NCBI GenBank assembly: GCA_946411695.1
Contig: CAMKEX010000006.1
Location: 1 to 50,093, forward strand
Reading direction: 5' to 3'
Origin: an uncultured Lachnospiraceae bacterium
GTDB taxonomy: Bacteria > Bacillota > Clostridia > Lachnospirales > Lachnospiraceae
Length of the DNA stretch: 50,093 nucleotides
A program made the translations under genes and the position numbers. The stretch's first letter is position 1; each line of letters begins with the position of its first letter. The notes under the pieces were generated by a model. That model worked only from the letters and a program-made list of their open reading frames with translations, had not been told where the DNA came from and did no database searches. Positions 1-8,214 of the stretch are shown here, in pieces.

Positions 1-9
1 AATTCTCAT
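1..9 (-). CDS. Start of a further feo-operon gene (first three codons only)
   Basis: Reading leftward, an AAAGGAGG ribosome binding site at about 16-23 precedes an ATG at 9-7 that opens M-R-I and runs off the window. It lies 128 bases downstream of the FeoA gene on the same strand. Ferrous-iron operons of related Clostridia usually continue with a second feoA or with feoB, so one of these is likely. That is inference, because only three codons are visible. Confidence 0.45.
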
Positions 10-137
10 ACAAAACCTCCTTTAAAAGTAACATAGTATATATACTTATTCCCGGGATCTATTCATCTCATGATGAAGGATCACAGGAAAAGCTTTCGTT
101 ACTGTCCACACCCTCCCGATGGCGTTCAAAGCATTGT

Positions 138-350
138 TCAGATAATCACTGCTTCAGAGAGAAGCTGGTCAAGATTGTAGCGGCCGTCCTTAATGACAGC
201 CACACAGCTCTTTCTCTTTTTGGAAACTACAGTAATCGGTTCTCCGCTGTAACATCCCAGGCGGAAAAGGAAGGAATTCATCTCATCATCGTCTGTATTG
301 ATTTCCTTTATGATATAAGTCTTTCCAACTTCAGCCTCCAATAAAGTCAT
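138..350 (-). CDS. feoA: FeoA-domain protein, ferrous iron transport accessory
   Basis: A 70-residue protein with the features of a FeoA SH3-like domain: an opening leading to VGKTYIIKEI, a central RLGCYSGEPITVVSK stretch (the FeoA 'G-x-x-x-G' turn) and a DGRYNLD strand before the C-terminal hydrophobic end. FeoA is a small cytoplasmic partner of the FeoB Fe(II) permease and may influence its G-domain activity. The length is normal for the family. A GAAAGGGGAAG ribosome binding site precedes the ATG. A strong sigma-A promoter lies about 115 bases upstream, and another feo-type gene starts just downstream, so this is probably the first gene of the operon. Confidence 0.8.
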   Translation of the reverse strand: MTLLEAEVGKTYIIKEINTDDDEMNSFLFRLGCYSGEPITVVSKKRKSCVAVIKDGRYNLDQLLSEAVII

Positions 351-466
351 TGTGTTCTTCCCCTTTCTCCGGACAGCAGTCGCCCCGCATGTCCTTCCTC
401 TATTATTTCAGTGTGTATTTCGATAAGGCTTTTTAATTAGAAAATACTAACTATCTAATCAGGTGG

Positions 467-495
467 ATTGTAGCACAAGAGGTTAGTCCCGTCAA
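467..495 (-). promoter_or_regulatory. Promoter of the feo operon
   Basis: On the minus strand TTGACG (495-490) and TACAAT (472-467) are separated by exactly 17 bases, a near-consensus sigma-A promoter pointing at feoA. The untranslated leader would be about 110 bases. Confidence 0.7.
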
Positions 496-498
496 CCT
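480..498. promoter_or_regulatory. Candidate metal-regulator operator over the feo -35 box
   Basis: An inverted repeat AGGTT-N9-AACCT covers the -35 hexamer. Further TTAG/CTAA half-sites flank it (GTTAGTTTTAAC at about 504-515, and TTAG/CTAA repeats at 437-458). DtxR/IdeR/MntR-type repressors bind AGGTTA-like arms, although usually with shorter spacing. The regulator assignment is inference; the repeat is visible. Confidence 0.35.
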
Positions 499-544
499 AA
501 ATTTGTTAAAACTAACTTATCTTCTATTAGAAGATTCTTTTAAT

Positions 545-594
545 AAAAAAAGATCGGAATTACGACTATCATCGTCAATAATTCCGATTTTTTT
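545..594. terminator. Bidirectional rho-independent terminator
   Basis: A 10-bp perfect stem, ATCGGAATTA (553-562) with TAATTCCGAT (579-588), encloses a 16-base loop. A run of A precedes it and a run of T follows, so it can stop transcripts from either strand. On the minus strand it ends the serS/DUF3881 transcript before the feo promoter. Confidence 0.8.
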
Positions 595-726
595 ATTCTT
601 ATTATTATGATTTTTATGATAGATATGACTTATCCTGCATCCTGCAATAATACCGCAATACCCGTAACTGCAGCTATGCAACAGGCAGGCAGGACACGGA
701 AAAAGAATCCTGAATCAGCTCGATCA

Positions 727-1620
727 TTACACAGCTCCGGGGAAACGGATGATCCCCTGCAGCCAGATGACTCCCTTGAAGCGTCTGCCGGGCTCGGGAT
801 GTCCGTACAGATCCTTGTCATTGATCGCGACCGGGAATTCTATGCCGCTGCACTGCACTGTCAGGACATGGATCCTGTCGAGTGTATAGGGGTTGCGGAC
901 CTGCCTGCAGGCCAGGATTTCTCCCATGATGTAATAGACATCGCATTCTGCACCGGTAGGCATAAAGAAGGAATCCACCAGAGTGAGGATATCATTGTCC
1001 TGGATCTTGCCTAGCAGATCACCGTAGGTATCCATGTCCTCCATGGTAATGGTCTGCATTGCCTGTTCGTCTCCGTCCCTGGCTGCTTCCATCAGCTTTC
1101 TGCGCCGGTTGGCGCGCTGGCGGATCACCTGCTGCTCATAGGGGGTTTTTTCAAGAGGGAGCAAAATCGTTCCCTCTACAGAAAGAGCGGAGAGGCAGAC
1201 CCCGGTACCCGGACAGGGGAGTTCCTCATAAGCGGAGAACCGAAGATAATCGATCGGGTTCAGCAGGCGGAAGATCAGAGTTGTCCCGATCCGCATATCG
1301 TCGCAGATCCCTGCAAAAGAGCGGTTATCGATCCTCTCTTCCACGAAGACTTCCTCCATGGTCGTGATCGTTTCCGGCGTCAGATAAGGCTCAATCTGTC
1401 CCGCCAGAAAATCATTCTCATCTTCAAAAGTACCTGCCATGGTAAGACCGCATCCGCCGGCCAGATCCATCTTGTACTCTGTCAGCATTTCCTCAGGATT
1501 GTCAAGAATTGCAGCCTGCATGTGATAGGAAGATTTTGTTTTGATATCGTCGATCAGGTTCAGCCGGTCATAGGAATTCATTAACTCGGAGAAACCCACC
1601 GATCTTAAATATTTATGCAA
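727..1620 (-). CDS. DUF3881 family protein
   Basis: A protein of about 297 residues resembling the uncharacterised DUF3881 family, which I know mainly from Lachnospiraceae. Its N-terminal HKYLRSVGFSEL is the typical start of that family. I chose the TTG at 1620-1618: it sits 9 bases after an AGGAG site and gives an N-terminus beginning M-H-K-Y. The in-frame ATG at 1674 adds 18 residues that do not look conserved. The sequence is soluble, acidic and without signal peptide or membrane segment. It contains a basic stretch, RQRANRRRKLMEAARDGDE, in the second half. It follows serS by about 120 bases on the same strand and is probably co-transcribed. Function unknown. Confidence 0.75.
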   Translation of the reverse strand: MHKYLRSVGFSELMNSYDRLNLIDDIKTKSSYHMQAAILDNPEEMLTEYKMDLAGGCGLTMAGTFEDENDFLAGQIEPYLTPETITTMEEVFVEERIDNRSFAGICDDMRIGTTLIFRLLNPIDYLRFSAYEELPCPGTGVCLSALSVEGTILLPLEKTPYEQQVIRQRANRRRKLMEAARDGDEQAMQTITMEDMDTYGDLLGKIQDNDILTLVDSFFMPTGAECDVYYIMGEILACRQVRNPYTLDRIHVLTVQCSGIEFPVAINDKDLYGHPEPGRRFKGVIWLQGIIRFPGAV

Positions 1621-1743
1621 GGACACAATCTCCTGTACAGAATGTGTCAGGGAGCAAAAAGCCCTCTGACACATCTGATCAATTCATGCGTATTTGTTCT
1701 CTGTTTTTTCTTTCCGGTCATGCCGCTCGACGGAGCACAGTCA

Positions 1744-3030
1744 TCAGCACTCCGGAACGAGTTCGGTCATGCCGCCCATGTAGGGACGAAGGACTTCGGG
1801 GATGGCGACGGATCCGTCGGCGCGAAGGTTGTTCTCAAGGAAAGCGATCAGCATGCGGGGAGGAGCCACAACAGTGTTGTTGAGGGTGTGGGCAAGATAT
1901 TTTTTACCCTTCTCGCCGCTGACGCGGATCTGCAGGCGGCGTGCCTGTGCGTCACCGAGGTTGGAGCAGCTGCCGACCTCGAAATACTTTTTCTGGCGGG
2001 GAGACCATGCCTCGACATCACAGGATTTGACCTTGAGGTCTGCCAGGTCGCCGGAGCAGCACTCGAGTGTGCGGACAGGAATATCCAGGCTGCGGAAGAG
2101 CTCCACTGTGTAGGACCACATCTTGTTGTACCAGTCCATGGATTCCTCGGGCTTGCAGACAACGATCATTTCCTGCTTCTCGAACTGGTGGATCCTGTAG
2201 ACACCGCGCTCCTCGATGCCGTGCGCGCCCTTTTCCTTGCGGAAGCAGGGGGAATAGCTGGTCAGTGTCTGGGGAAGCTTCTCCTCGGGAATGATCTGGT
2301 CAATGAACTTACCGATCATGGAGTGCTCGGAAGTACCGATCAGATACAGGTCCTCACCCTCGATCTTGTACATCATGGCGTCCATCTCGGCAAAGCTCAT
2401 AACGCCGGTGACGACACGGCTGCGGATCATGAAAGGAGGCACGCAGTAGGTGAAGCCCTTGTTGATCATGAAATCTCTGGCATAGGAAATCACTGCGGAG
2501 TGAAGTCTTGCGATGTTGCCCATCAGATAATAGAAACCGTTGCCGGCGACATCGCCCGCGGCGTCGAGGTCGATGCCGTTGAAACGCTTCATGATATCTG
2601 TGTGATAGGGAACTTCGAAATCCGGAACGACCGGCTCGCCGAACTTCTCGATCTCTACATTGCAGCTGTCATCGGGTCCGAGCGGAACAGAAGGATCGAT
2701 GATCTGAGGAATGAGCATCATGTCTTTTCTGACGATCTCATCTGCTTCCCTCTTGATAGCATCCAGCTCATCCAGACGGCTGTTGTCAGCGACCTGGTCC
2801 TTGATGGCCTGGGCTTCTTCCTTCTTGCCCTGTTTCATCAGAGCGCCGATCTGCTTAGAGATTTTCTTCTTGTCAGCGCGGATCTGGTCTGCCTCCTGCT
2901 GGGCAGCGCGGCTCTTGGCATCGTACTCGATTACTTCGTCCACGAGCGGAAGCTTGGCATCCTGGAATTTTTTCTTGATATTCTCTCTGACTGCGTCGGG
3001 GTTTTCTCTCAGAAATTTAATGTCGATCAT
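1744..3030 (-). CDS. serS: Seryl-tRNA synthetase
   Basis: Charges tRNA-Ser with serine in the cytoplasm. The 428-residue protein opens with MIDIKFLRENPDAVREN, the hallmark start of SerRS, followed by the antiparallel coiled-coil arm at roughly residues 25-105 that grips the long variable arm of tRNA-Ser. Class II motif 2 is seen in FRKEKGAHGIEERGVYRIHQ (about residues 255-275), and motif 3 in the C-terminal segment ending VVAPPRMLIAFLENN. The motif 3 wording and the EKGKKYLAHT segment match the clostridial subtype. No T-box leader is visible in the 211 bases upstream. A TATAAT (about 3223-3228) with a weak CTGACG upstream may serve as its promoter. Confidence 0.97.
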   Translation of the reverse strand: MIDIKFLRENPDAVRENIKKKFQDAKLPLVDEVIEYDAKSRAAQQEADQIRADKKKISKQIGALMKQGKKEEAQAIKDQVADNSRLDELDAIKREADEIVRKDMMLIPQIIDPSVPLGPDDSCNVEIEKFGEPVVPDFEVPYHTDIMKRFNGIDLDAAGDVAGNGFYYLMGNIARLHSAVISYARDFMINKGFTYCVPPFMIRSRVVTGVMSFAEMDAMMYKIEGEDLYLIGTSEHSMIGKFIDQIIPEEKLPQTLTSYSPCFRKEKGAHGIEERGVYRIHQFEKQEMIVVCKPEESMDWYNKMWSYTVELFRSLDIPVRTLECCSGDLADLKVKSCDVEAWSPRQKKYFEVGSCSNLGDAQARRLQIRVSGEKGKKYLAHTLNNTVVAPPRMLIAFLENNLRADGSVAIPEVLRPYMGGMTELVPEC

Positions 3031-3241
3031 TTTTACTCTCCCTGTGATTTTCTTTGTGTCTTTTTATTATGCGGCTGTGATCCCTGATCTTTCTCATTTA
3101 CAGGCGGATCATTTGCGGACAACTGTACCTGTCGGCCGGTCTGTCCTGCACCGCATCAATTACAATCCAATGCAGCTTTTACACCTGCTTTGCAAACAGC
3201 AGTAAATCCTGCAAGCTGTTATTATAACATGCTTTTACCGA

Positions 3242-4345
3242 TTACGTCAGCATATCTATAATCTTTTCCAAATCTTCATGGCTGTAGAATTCAATCTCCA
3301 GCCTTCCGCTGCCGTCCCCGCTGTGCCGGATCACTGTCTTGGTTCCCAGTGACTGCTTCAGACGCTCTTCGATTTCTTTGTAGGCAAGTTCCAGAGCCGC
3401 ATCCATTTCAGGAGCTTTTCCCTTTCCGCTGCCTTTCTTTTTCTTCTTTCCGGAAAGTCTCTCCTTGATCAGTTTTTCAACATCGCGGACACTCAGGTGT
3501 TTCTCTGCAATCTGCTGTGCGATCAGATACTGCTCTTCCTGGATCTCCACCGGAATCAGTGCTCTGGCATGTCCCATGGAAATCTCGCCCTGCACGATCA
3601 TATCCTGCACACGCTCGTCGAGTTTGAGCAGACGCATGGAATTGGTGATCGCTGTCCTGGACTTGGAAACCCTGGCTGCCAGATCCTCCTGACGAAGACT
3701 GAACTCATCCAGAAGCCTGCGGAAAGCCTTTGCCTCTTCAATCGGATTCAGATCCTCGCGCTGGATATTTTCGATCAGGGAAAGCTCCAGCGTCTCCTGA
3801 TCCGTATACTCTCTGACAATGGCGGGAATCTCTGTAAGCCCTGCTTTCCTCGATGCGCGCCAGCGCCGCTCACCCGCGATGATCTCGTAGCGGCTTCCTT
3901 TTTTCTGCACAAGGATGGGCTGCAGGACACCGAACTGTCTGATGGAATCCGCCAGTTCCTCAAGGGACTCATCTTCAAAATTCTGACGGGGCTGGCTGCG
4001 GTTGGGATCGATCTGTGAGAGCCGCAGAACACGCACCGCACCTGTATATTCCGCCGCAGTTTCCTGCATGCCGGTCTTTGAGGCAGACCCTTCTGCCGAA
4101 AATGATCCCTCTGCTGAAGAATCTGAAGATTCCGCACCGCCGCCGGATATTCTGACCGGATCCTTTTCTGCTGCTGAAACAGACGCTTCAGGATTATTGC
4201 CTGCTTCTTCAAGGGATTTGTCACCGGAGACATTATTCCCGGAATCAGTATTTCTTCTTTCTTCCTTTTCGGGTTGTTGCGGACGTGCCTGTGGAATCAG
4301 TGCATCCAGTCCTCTTCCCAGACCGCCGTGTCTTCTCTTGGCCAT
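3242..4345 (-). CDS. parB: Chromosome-partitioning protein ParB (Spo0J)
   Basis: A CTP-dependent DNA clamp that loads at parS, spreads and recruits SMC. The N-terminal signature MAKRRHGGLGRGLDALIP (the ParA-contacting region) is followed by a long Ser/Glu/Gly-rich linker at about residues 20-103. The ParB/Srx CTPase domain follows, with GERRWRA (158-164) and ENIQRE (192-197), then the helix-turn-helix (about 217-262) and a C-terminal dimerisation domain. A Lys/Gly-rich patch (300-310) precedes the last domain. The length, 367, exceeds the usual 280-300 because of the first linker. It lies 67 bases after parA. Three matching parS sites lie within 5 kb. Confidence 0.96.
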   Translation of the reverse strand: MAKRRHGGLGRGLDALIPQARPQQPEKEERRNTDSGNNVSGDKSLEEAGNNPEASVSAAEKDPVRISGGGAESSDSSAEGSFSAEGSASKTGMQETAAEYTGAVRVLRLSQIDPNRSQPRQNFEDESLEELADSIRQFGVLQPILVQKKGSRYEIIAGERRWRASRKAGLTEIPAIVREYTDQETLELSLIENIQREDLNPIEEAKAFRRLLDEFSLRQEDLAARVSKSRTAITNSMRLLKLDERVQDMIVQGEISMGHARALIPVEIQEEQYLIAQQIAEKHLSVRDVEKLIKERLSGKKKKKGSGKGKAPEMDAALELAYKEIEERLKQSLGTKTVIRHSGDGSGRLEIEFYSHEDLEKIIDMLT

Positions 4346-4412
4346 TTTGATTTCCTTTATTTATGTAAGTGGACAGCCGATTGCTGCGAATCTGCCGGCA
4401 CGGATCATCCGA

Positions 4413-5171
4413 TCATCTGCCCAGCATTTCCTTTGCAAGTTTCCTGTAGGCTTCCGCACCCGCCGATTTAGGCTCGTAAATTGTGATCGGCTCTCCGTAG
4501 CTGGGTGCCTCTGCCAGACGGATATTGCGGGGGATCAGAGTGTTATAAATACGCTGTTCTACATTTGCCCGTACATTTTCGACCACCTGCGCCGACAGGT
4601 TCGTCCTGGCATCATACATGGTAAATACGATGCCCTCAATATCCAGTCCCGGATTGAGTCTCTCCCTGACAAGATTGATCGTATGGATCAGCTGGCTGAG
4701 TCCTTCCAATGCATAGTATTCACACTGGATCGGCACCAGAACGGAATCGGATGCCGTCATCGCATTCACTGTCAGAACACTCAGTGAGGGAGGGCAGTCC
4801 AGAAAAATATAATCGTAATCGTCTTTTACAAAGTCCAGCGCATCCCGGAGAATATATTCTTTTCTCGGAATACCGATCAGTTCAATCTCTGCCGCTGCAA
4901 GATTTACATTTGACGCGATCAGATCCAGATTGGGTACGACGCCCGGAATGATCGTCTCATTGACAGAACAATCATCCAGCAGAAGCTCATAAATCGTATT
5001 CTCCTGATTGTTTTTATCTACACCGAAGCCGCTCGTCGTATTTCCCTGCGGATCCACATCTATGACCAGTATCTTCTGATCCAGATCTGCCAGGGATGCA
5101 GCAAGATTGATCGTCGTCGTGGTCTTGCCGACGCCGCCCTTCTGATTAGCAACTGCAATAATCTTTCCCAT
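4413..5171 (-). CDS. parA: Chromosome-partitioning ATPase ParA (Soj)
   Basis: A deviant-Walker ATPase that binds DNA non-specifically as an ATP dimer, segregates origins with ParB and, in Bacillus, also modulates DnaA. The 252 residues begin MGKIIAVANQKGGVGKTTTT, with the deviant Walker A KGGVGKT at 11-17. Walker B/switch II appears as YIFLDCPPSL (about residues 121-130). The length is typical for chromosomal Soj proteins, with no N-terminal plasmid-type HTH. It sits between rsmG and parB, all on the minus strand with short gaps, so an rsmG-parA-parB operon is likely. Confidence 0.96.
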   Translation of the reverse strand: MGKIIAVANQKGGVGKTTTTINLAASLADLDQKILVIDVDPQGNTTSGFGVDKNNQENTIYELLLDDCSVNETIIPGVVPNLDLIASNVNLAAAEIELIGIPRKEYILRDALDFVKDDYDYIFLDCPPSLSVLTVNAMTASDSVLVPIQCEYYALEGLSQLIHTINLVRERLNPGLDIEGIVFTMYDARTNLSAQVVENVRANVEQRIYNTLIPRNIRLAEAPSYGEPITIYEPKSAGAEAYRKLAKEMLGR

Positions 5172-5266
5172 TTGATTCTCTTTCCTCAGATTAAATTCTT
5201 AAAAATTTTTCTGTAATTCTGTTTTCTTCGTAGACTGCCGGGATCACATATACGATTCCCTATTCT

Positions 5267-5998
5267 TTATTTCAGAGGGTCCTTTGAAGGAGTTCCGGCC
5301 TTTCTGGGATATTTTCCGGGGGTATGCTTTTCCTTGATCACCTGGACCAGAGTCCGGTTATAATCTGTTCCCGGAAGCCGGAAGGAAATCACCTGATCCA
5401 TTCTTCCGCCGAGAACGGAAACTGCCTTCCTGCCTTCATCCATTTCCTCTTTCAGACGGTCCGCCTTATAGGCGATAAAATAGCCGCCCTTCTTTACAAA
5501 AGGAATACAGTACTCCGCAAGAATGTTCAGTCTGGCTACCGCCCTTGAACATGCGATATCGTACTTTTCCCTTTCAGACTCGATCCTTGCAAATTCTTCT
5601 GCACGGGCATGAAAAACGCTTACATTTTTCAGACCGAGAAGCTGAATGGTATCCTCCAGAAATTTCACCCTTTTCTGAAGTGAATCTACGAGTGTCACCT
5701 TCACTTCAGGAAAAGCGATTGCGATCGGAAGACCGGGAAAGCCTGCTCCTGTTCCTATATCAATGACAGAGATATCCCTGAAACTCTCCGGACTGATCAA
5801 TCCGACAATGGAAAGACTGTCCAGAAAATGTTTGGTGTACACTTCCGACTCTTCTGTGATTGCCGTCAGATTCATCACTTCATTCCACTTGATCAGATTC
5901 TCATAAAACATCCTGAACTGCCGCAGCTGGTCTTCATTGAGCTGCAGCTGAAACTCAGAGAGCTGTTCTGAAAATTTCTGTTCTGTTTTTTCCAGCAT
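5267..5998 (-). CDS. rsmG: 16S rRNA (guanine-527-N7) methyltransferase RsmG (GidB)
   Basis: Transfers a methyl group from SAM to N7 of G527 in 16S rRNA. The SAM-binding motif VIDIGTGAGFPGLPIA is at about residues 78-93, followed by VTLVDSLQKRVKFLE and the CSRAVA segment near 150. At 243 residues it is normal length. The ribosome binding site is weak: a GGAAGG lies rather far from the ATG, so the start is slightly uncertain. In many Firmicutes rsmG directly follows mnmG. Here 3.2 kb carrying parS, a hydrolase and a YihY gene separate them. Confidence 0.95.
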   Translation of the reverse strand: MLEKTEQKFSEQLSEFQLQLNEDQLRQFRMFYENLIKWNEVMNLTAITEESEVYTKHFLDSLSIVGLISPESFRDISVIDIGTGAGFPGLPIAIAFPEVKVTLVDSLQKRVKFLEDTIQLLGLKNVSVFHARAEEFARIESEREKYDIACSRAVARLNILAEYCIPFVKKGGYFIAYKADRLKEEMDEGRKAVSVLGGRMDQVISFRLPGTDYNRTLVQVIKEKHTPGKYPRKAGTPSKDPLK

Positions 5999-6049
5999 TC
6001 TTTTTATTATGATGCCCCTTCCTGAAAAGCACCATATTCCTTTCTATAA

Positions 6050-6082
6050 ATTCAAGACTTACCCACGAGTCTTATGCGCGTA
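6050..6082 (-). repeat. Dispersed hairpin repeat, copy 1 (inverted)
   Basis: TTCAAGACT and the complementary AGTCTT enclose a short loop, followed by a GCGCG block. It is the reverse complement of the form seen at 26231-26266. It lies about 60 bases before the first parS site. Confidence 0.5.
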
Positions 6083-6140
6083 TATCACGATTGAAGTCTC
6101 GTTCCTGTTCATTAAAAAATAAATAAGATGTTCCGCAAAA

Positions 6141-6156
6141 TGTTTCACGTGAAACA
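6141..6156. promoter_or_regulatory. parS: parS site 1
   Basis: TGTTTCACGTGAAACA, a perfect match to the bacterial ParB-binding consensus. A partial half-site, TGTTCCGCAAAA (6129-6140), abuts it upstream. Confidence 0.95.
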
Positions 6157-6198
6157 TTTTCCAGACTCACATGTTCATCCTGTCATAAAACACAGCAG

Positions 6199-6240
6199 TT
6201 CATTCATGGCTCGGTTTCGCATCTTGTGCTCCGGATGAAG
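6199..6240 (-). repeat. Dispersed hairpin repeat, copy 2 (degenerate)
   Basis: TTCATTCATGGCTCG and then ATCTTGTGC and GGATGAAG align with the repeat copy at 6493 in the same order and spacing, with several mismatches. It follows parS 1 at the same distance at which copy 3 follows parS 2. Confidence 0.4.
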
Positions 6241-6434
6241 CCTGGAAATCTTCCTCACTGTGTACGTGCTGTATCCAACACACCTTCGATTGCAGAAACC
6301 TTTATTCCTGATCAACCCTTATCAGTGGATCTTTACCCGCAGAGAAGCGAATTTCCCATTTCGTTTTTCGTTATGATTCCACACCCGGGGATACTCTTCT
6401 GCACGCGGACAGATTCACAGGATGTTTCACGAAA

Positions 6435-6450
6435 TGTTTCACGTGAAACA
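6435..6450. promoter_or_regulatory. parS: parS site 2
   Basis: Perfect TGTTTCACGTGAAACA. A 12-base partial copy, TGTTTCACGAAA (6423-6434), directly precedes it, giving a tandem of one half-site and one full site, as at parS 1. Confidence 0.95.
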
Positions 6451-6492
6451 TTTCTGAACCCTCATGTATAAATTCCGGCTTCATACACTGCA

Positions 6493-6555
6493 ATTCATTC
6501 AAGACTCGCTTACGGATCTTGCGCGTCGAGCGCAGGTATTGCGAGGTGAAGAATA
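6493..6555 (-). repeat. Dispersed hairpin repeat, copy 3 (inverted)
   Basis: TTCATTCAAGACTCGC, then GGATCTTGCGCG, GAGCGCAGGTATTGCGAGG and TGAAGAATA. The reverse complement aligns along most of its length with the first part of the copy at 31680. Confidence 0.55.
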
Positions 6556-6880
6556 AACCGGTTTTTGCACTTCCTACATCCTAACACAACCATATTTTTG
6601 CGTAAACACTAAAAATAGCAGGGTTTCACTATTCCCGACCATTCCAATCATCAGGGTGTCAACACATGCTCCGCATGTGTATGAAGCGTTTACACGAAAG
6701 CGAAAACGGTGAAGGATCACAGGATGTCTGCAGCCGTCCCGCGGCAAAATCATCCGGAGTTAGAAAACTGTACAAGCATTATTTTTCTCTCTTTTATATG
6801 ATTCATTGCCATGCTATCTTATTCCTGTAGTATTCCGAAATCGATCAGAAGCAGTTTTCAGGCATGTATCTTTTCCTGAT

Positions 6881-6923
6881 TGCATAATACACGTGACTTC
6901 AAAACCTCAATCATGGGATAAGC
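6881..6923 (+). repeat. Possible degenerate hairpin repeat, copy 4
   Basis: TGCATAATACACGTGACTTCA followed by GGGATAAGCA resembles the 34166-34212 copy (CAATACCCGTGACTTCA ... GGGATATGCA) with several mismatches. Weak. Confidence 0.25.
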
Positions 6924-7197
6924 AAACAAAACAGAAACCTGCTTCATCATGAGTATAAGTCCGCGATCAAGAATATATACTCCTTCAAATATACTCCTTC
7001 GAACCGAAGAGTTGCTTAATGTACATAATGCTGCACGGGGATACAAGGCTCGCCGCTGCTCACGAACAAAACCGGCGTCTTTAAATGTTGATCTTTTTTC
7101 ATACGGATTCAGAGATTCGCGCAGATCACAGGCAGCATTTGTTCAGTAAAAAGGAAGCCCGATTATTGTAACAGCATATTTATAAAGGTTAAGTCCT

Positions 7198-8013
7198 ATG
7201 AGAAAAAAGATAAAAAACGGAACCGTAGTGCTGGACAACACAGATCTCTACTATGCCTCATTCGGGAGCGGAAGCAAAACGCTTGTCGTACTGCCCGGCC
7301 TTTCAGACGGTCTCGCTACTGTAAGGGGAAAAGCATGGATCCTTTCTCTGCCCTACAGAAAATATTTGAAAGAGTATACCGTATACATGTTCAGCAGAAA
7401 GAATAACATGCCTGAAGGGTATACGATCAGAGAGATGGCTCAGGACCAGGTTCGGGCCATGAAGAAACTCGGAATACAAAGTGCATGCATTCTCGGTGTT
7501 TCACAGGGCGGAATGATAGCTCAGTATATCGCCATCGACCATCCCGAAATGACAGAAAAGCTTGTTCTGGCCGTCACTGCACCTTATGCAAATAAGGTAG
7601 TCAGTCAGGCTGTGAGTACCTGGATCAAAATGGCAGAACGAAGTGATCACACTGCACTCATGATTGATACTGCTGAGAAAATGTACTCACAGGCCTATCT
7701 TCACAGAAACAGAAAACTGTTCCGGCTGCTGGCCGGATTCACAAAGCCCAAAAGCTATGAACGTTTCCTCAAAAATGCATATGCAATACTGGGATTCGAC
7801 GCACGAAAGGAACTGTCACAGATCAGCTGTCCGACTCTGGTCATAGCCGGAGGAAATGACCTCACCGTCGGAAACAAGGCTCATTATGAGCTGAAACACA
7901 GAATCCCGGATTGCAAATTATATATCTACAAAAAGCTCGGACACGGCGCCTTCGAAGAAGGCAGAGACTTTTATGACAGAGTATTTCATTTTTTGTCGAA
8001 GGACAGATCATAA
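7198..8013 (+). CDS. Alpha/beta-hydrolase fold protein
   Basis: A 271-residue cytoplasmic hydrolase of the alpha/beta fold. The oxyanion segment VVLPGLSDG (about residues 30-38) is followed by the nucleophile elbow GVSQGG (about 100-105). The acid lies in VIAGGNDLTVG (about 216-226), and the histidine in LGHGAFEEG near the C-terminus. The triad is therefore complete. The substrate is not predictable; the closest broad class is the small esterase/lipase-like hydrolases. An AAAGGTTAAG site precedes the ATG. It is a single plus-strand gene in an otherwise minus-strand arm, convergent with the YihY gene, with a parS palindrome between them. Confidence 0.85.
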   Translation: MRKKIKNGTVVLDNTDLYYASFGSGSKTLVVLPGLSDGLATVRGKAWILSLPYRKYLKEYTVYMFSRKNNMPEGYTIREMAQDQVRAMKKLGIQSACILGVSQGGMIAQYIAIDHPEMTEKLVLAVTAPYANKVVSQAVSTWIKMAERSDHTALMIDTAEKMYSQAYLHRNRKLFRLLAGFTKPKSYERFLKNAYAILGFDARKELSQISCPTLVIAGGNDLTVGNKAHYELKHRIPDCKLYIYKKLGHGAFEEGRDFYDRVFHFLSKDRS

Positions 8014-8164
8014 AGACCCGCGGGATATTCTGGCAATCCATTCCATATAATCCATTCCATACAATCTGTTACGAAAAAATATGTCTCAGAAAAAAACGTC
8101 ATATCCGCAAAAAATGGATCACTGCAATAATTGATGAACCTGCAAAAATCATGCGCAGCACCCT
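8014..8164. other. Intergenic stretch with a short tandem repeat
   Basis: Contains a near-perfect tandem repeat of 14 bases, ATCCATTCCATATA then ATCCATTCCATACA (about 8036-8063), followed by A-rich sequence. No gene or terminator of its own; transcripts from the hydrolase probably end at the palindrome further on. Confidence 0.4.
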
Positions 8165-8214
8165 CATACAAAAACATACAAAAACATACAAAAACTTATA
8201 AAAACATATAAAAA
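8165..8214. repeat. Five phased A-tracts (10-bp tandem repeat)
   Basis: Five consecutive 10-base units: CATACAAAAA three times, then CTTATAAAAA and CATATAAAAA. Each carries a run of five or more A at exactly one helical turn, the classical arrangement for intrinsically curved DNA. The array runs directly into the parS palindrome. Confidence 0.9.

Larger units (their letters stand above)
5999..7197. other. 1.2-kb non-coding parS region
   Basis: No credible gene on either strand: the only reading frames are short, lack ribosome binding sites and run through parS and hairpin repeats. It holds two perfect parS sites, three or four copies of a dispersed hairpin repeat and a small perfect hairpin, ACACATGC-TCC-GCATGTGT (6662-6680), without a T-run. 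The rest shows no feature I can name. It most likely serves as the centromere-like segregation region. Confidence 0.6.

Noticed and set aside
1615-3087. 490-residue frame antisense to serS
   Set aside because: Covers the whole of serS in the opposite strand; no ribosome binding site and no family features.
3031-3241. T-box riboswitch upstream of serS
   Set aside because: No T-box core, specifier hairpin or antiterminator/terminator pair is visible in the 211-base leader.
6226-6471. 81-residue plus-strand frame in the parS region
   Set aside because: Runs through parS and repeat sequences, has no ribosome binding site and no conserved features.
6858-7149. Short frames on both strands before the hydrolase gene
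   Set aside because: 62-66 residues, mutually antisense, no start signals. Probably chance.
8165-8214. CRISPR-like or iteron array
   Set aside because: Units are only 10 bases without spacers, and there is no replication initiator nearby. The phased A-tract explanation fits better.
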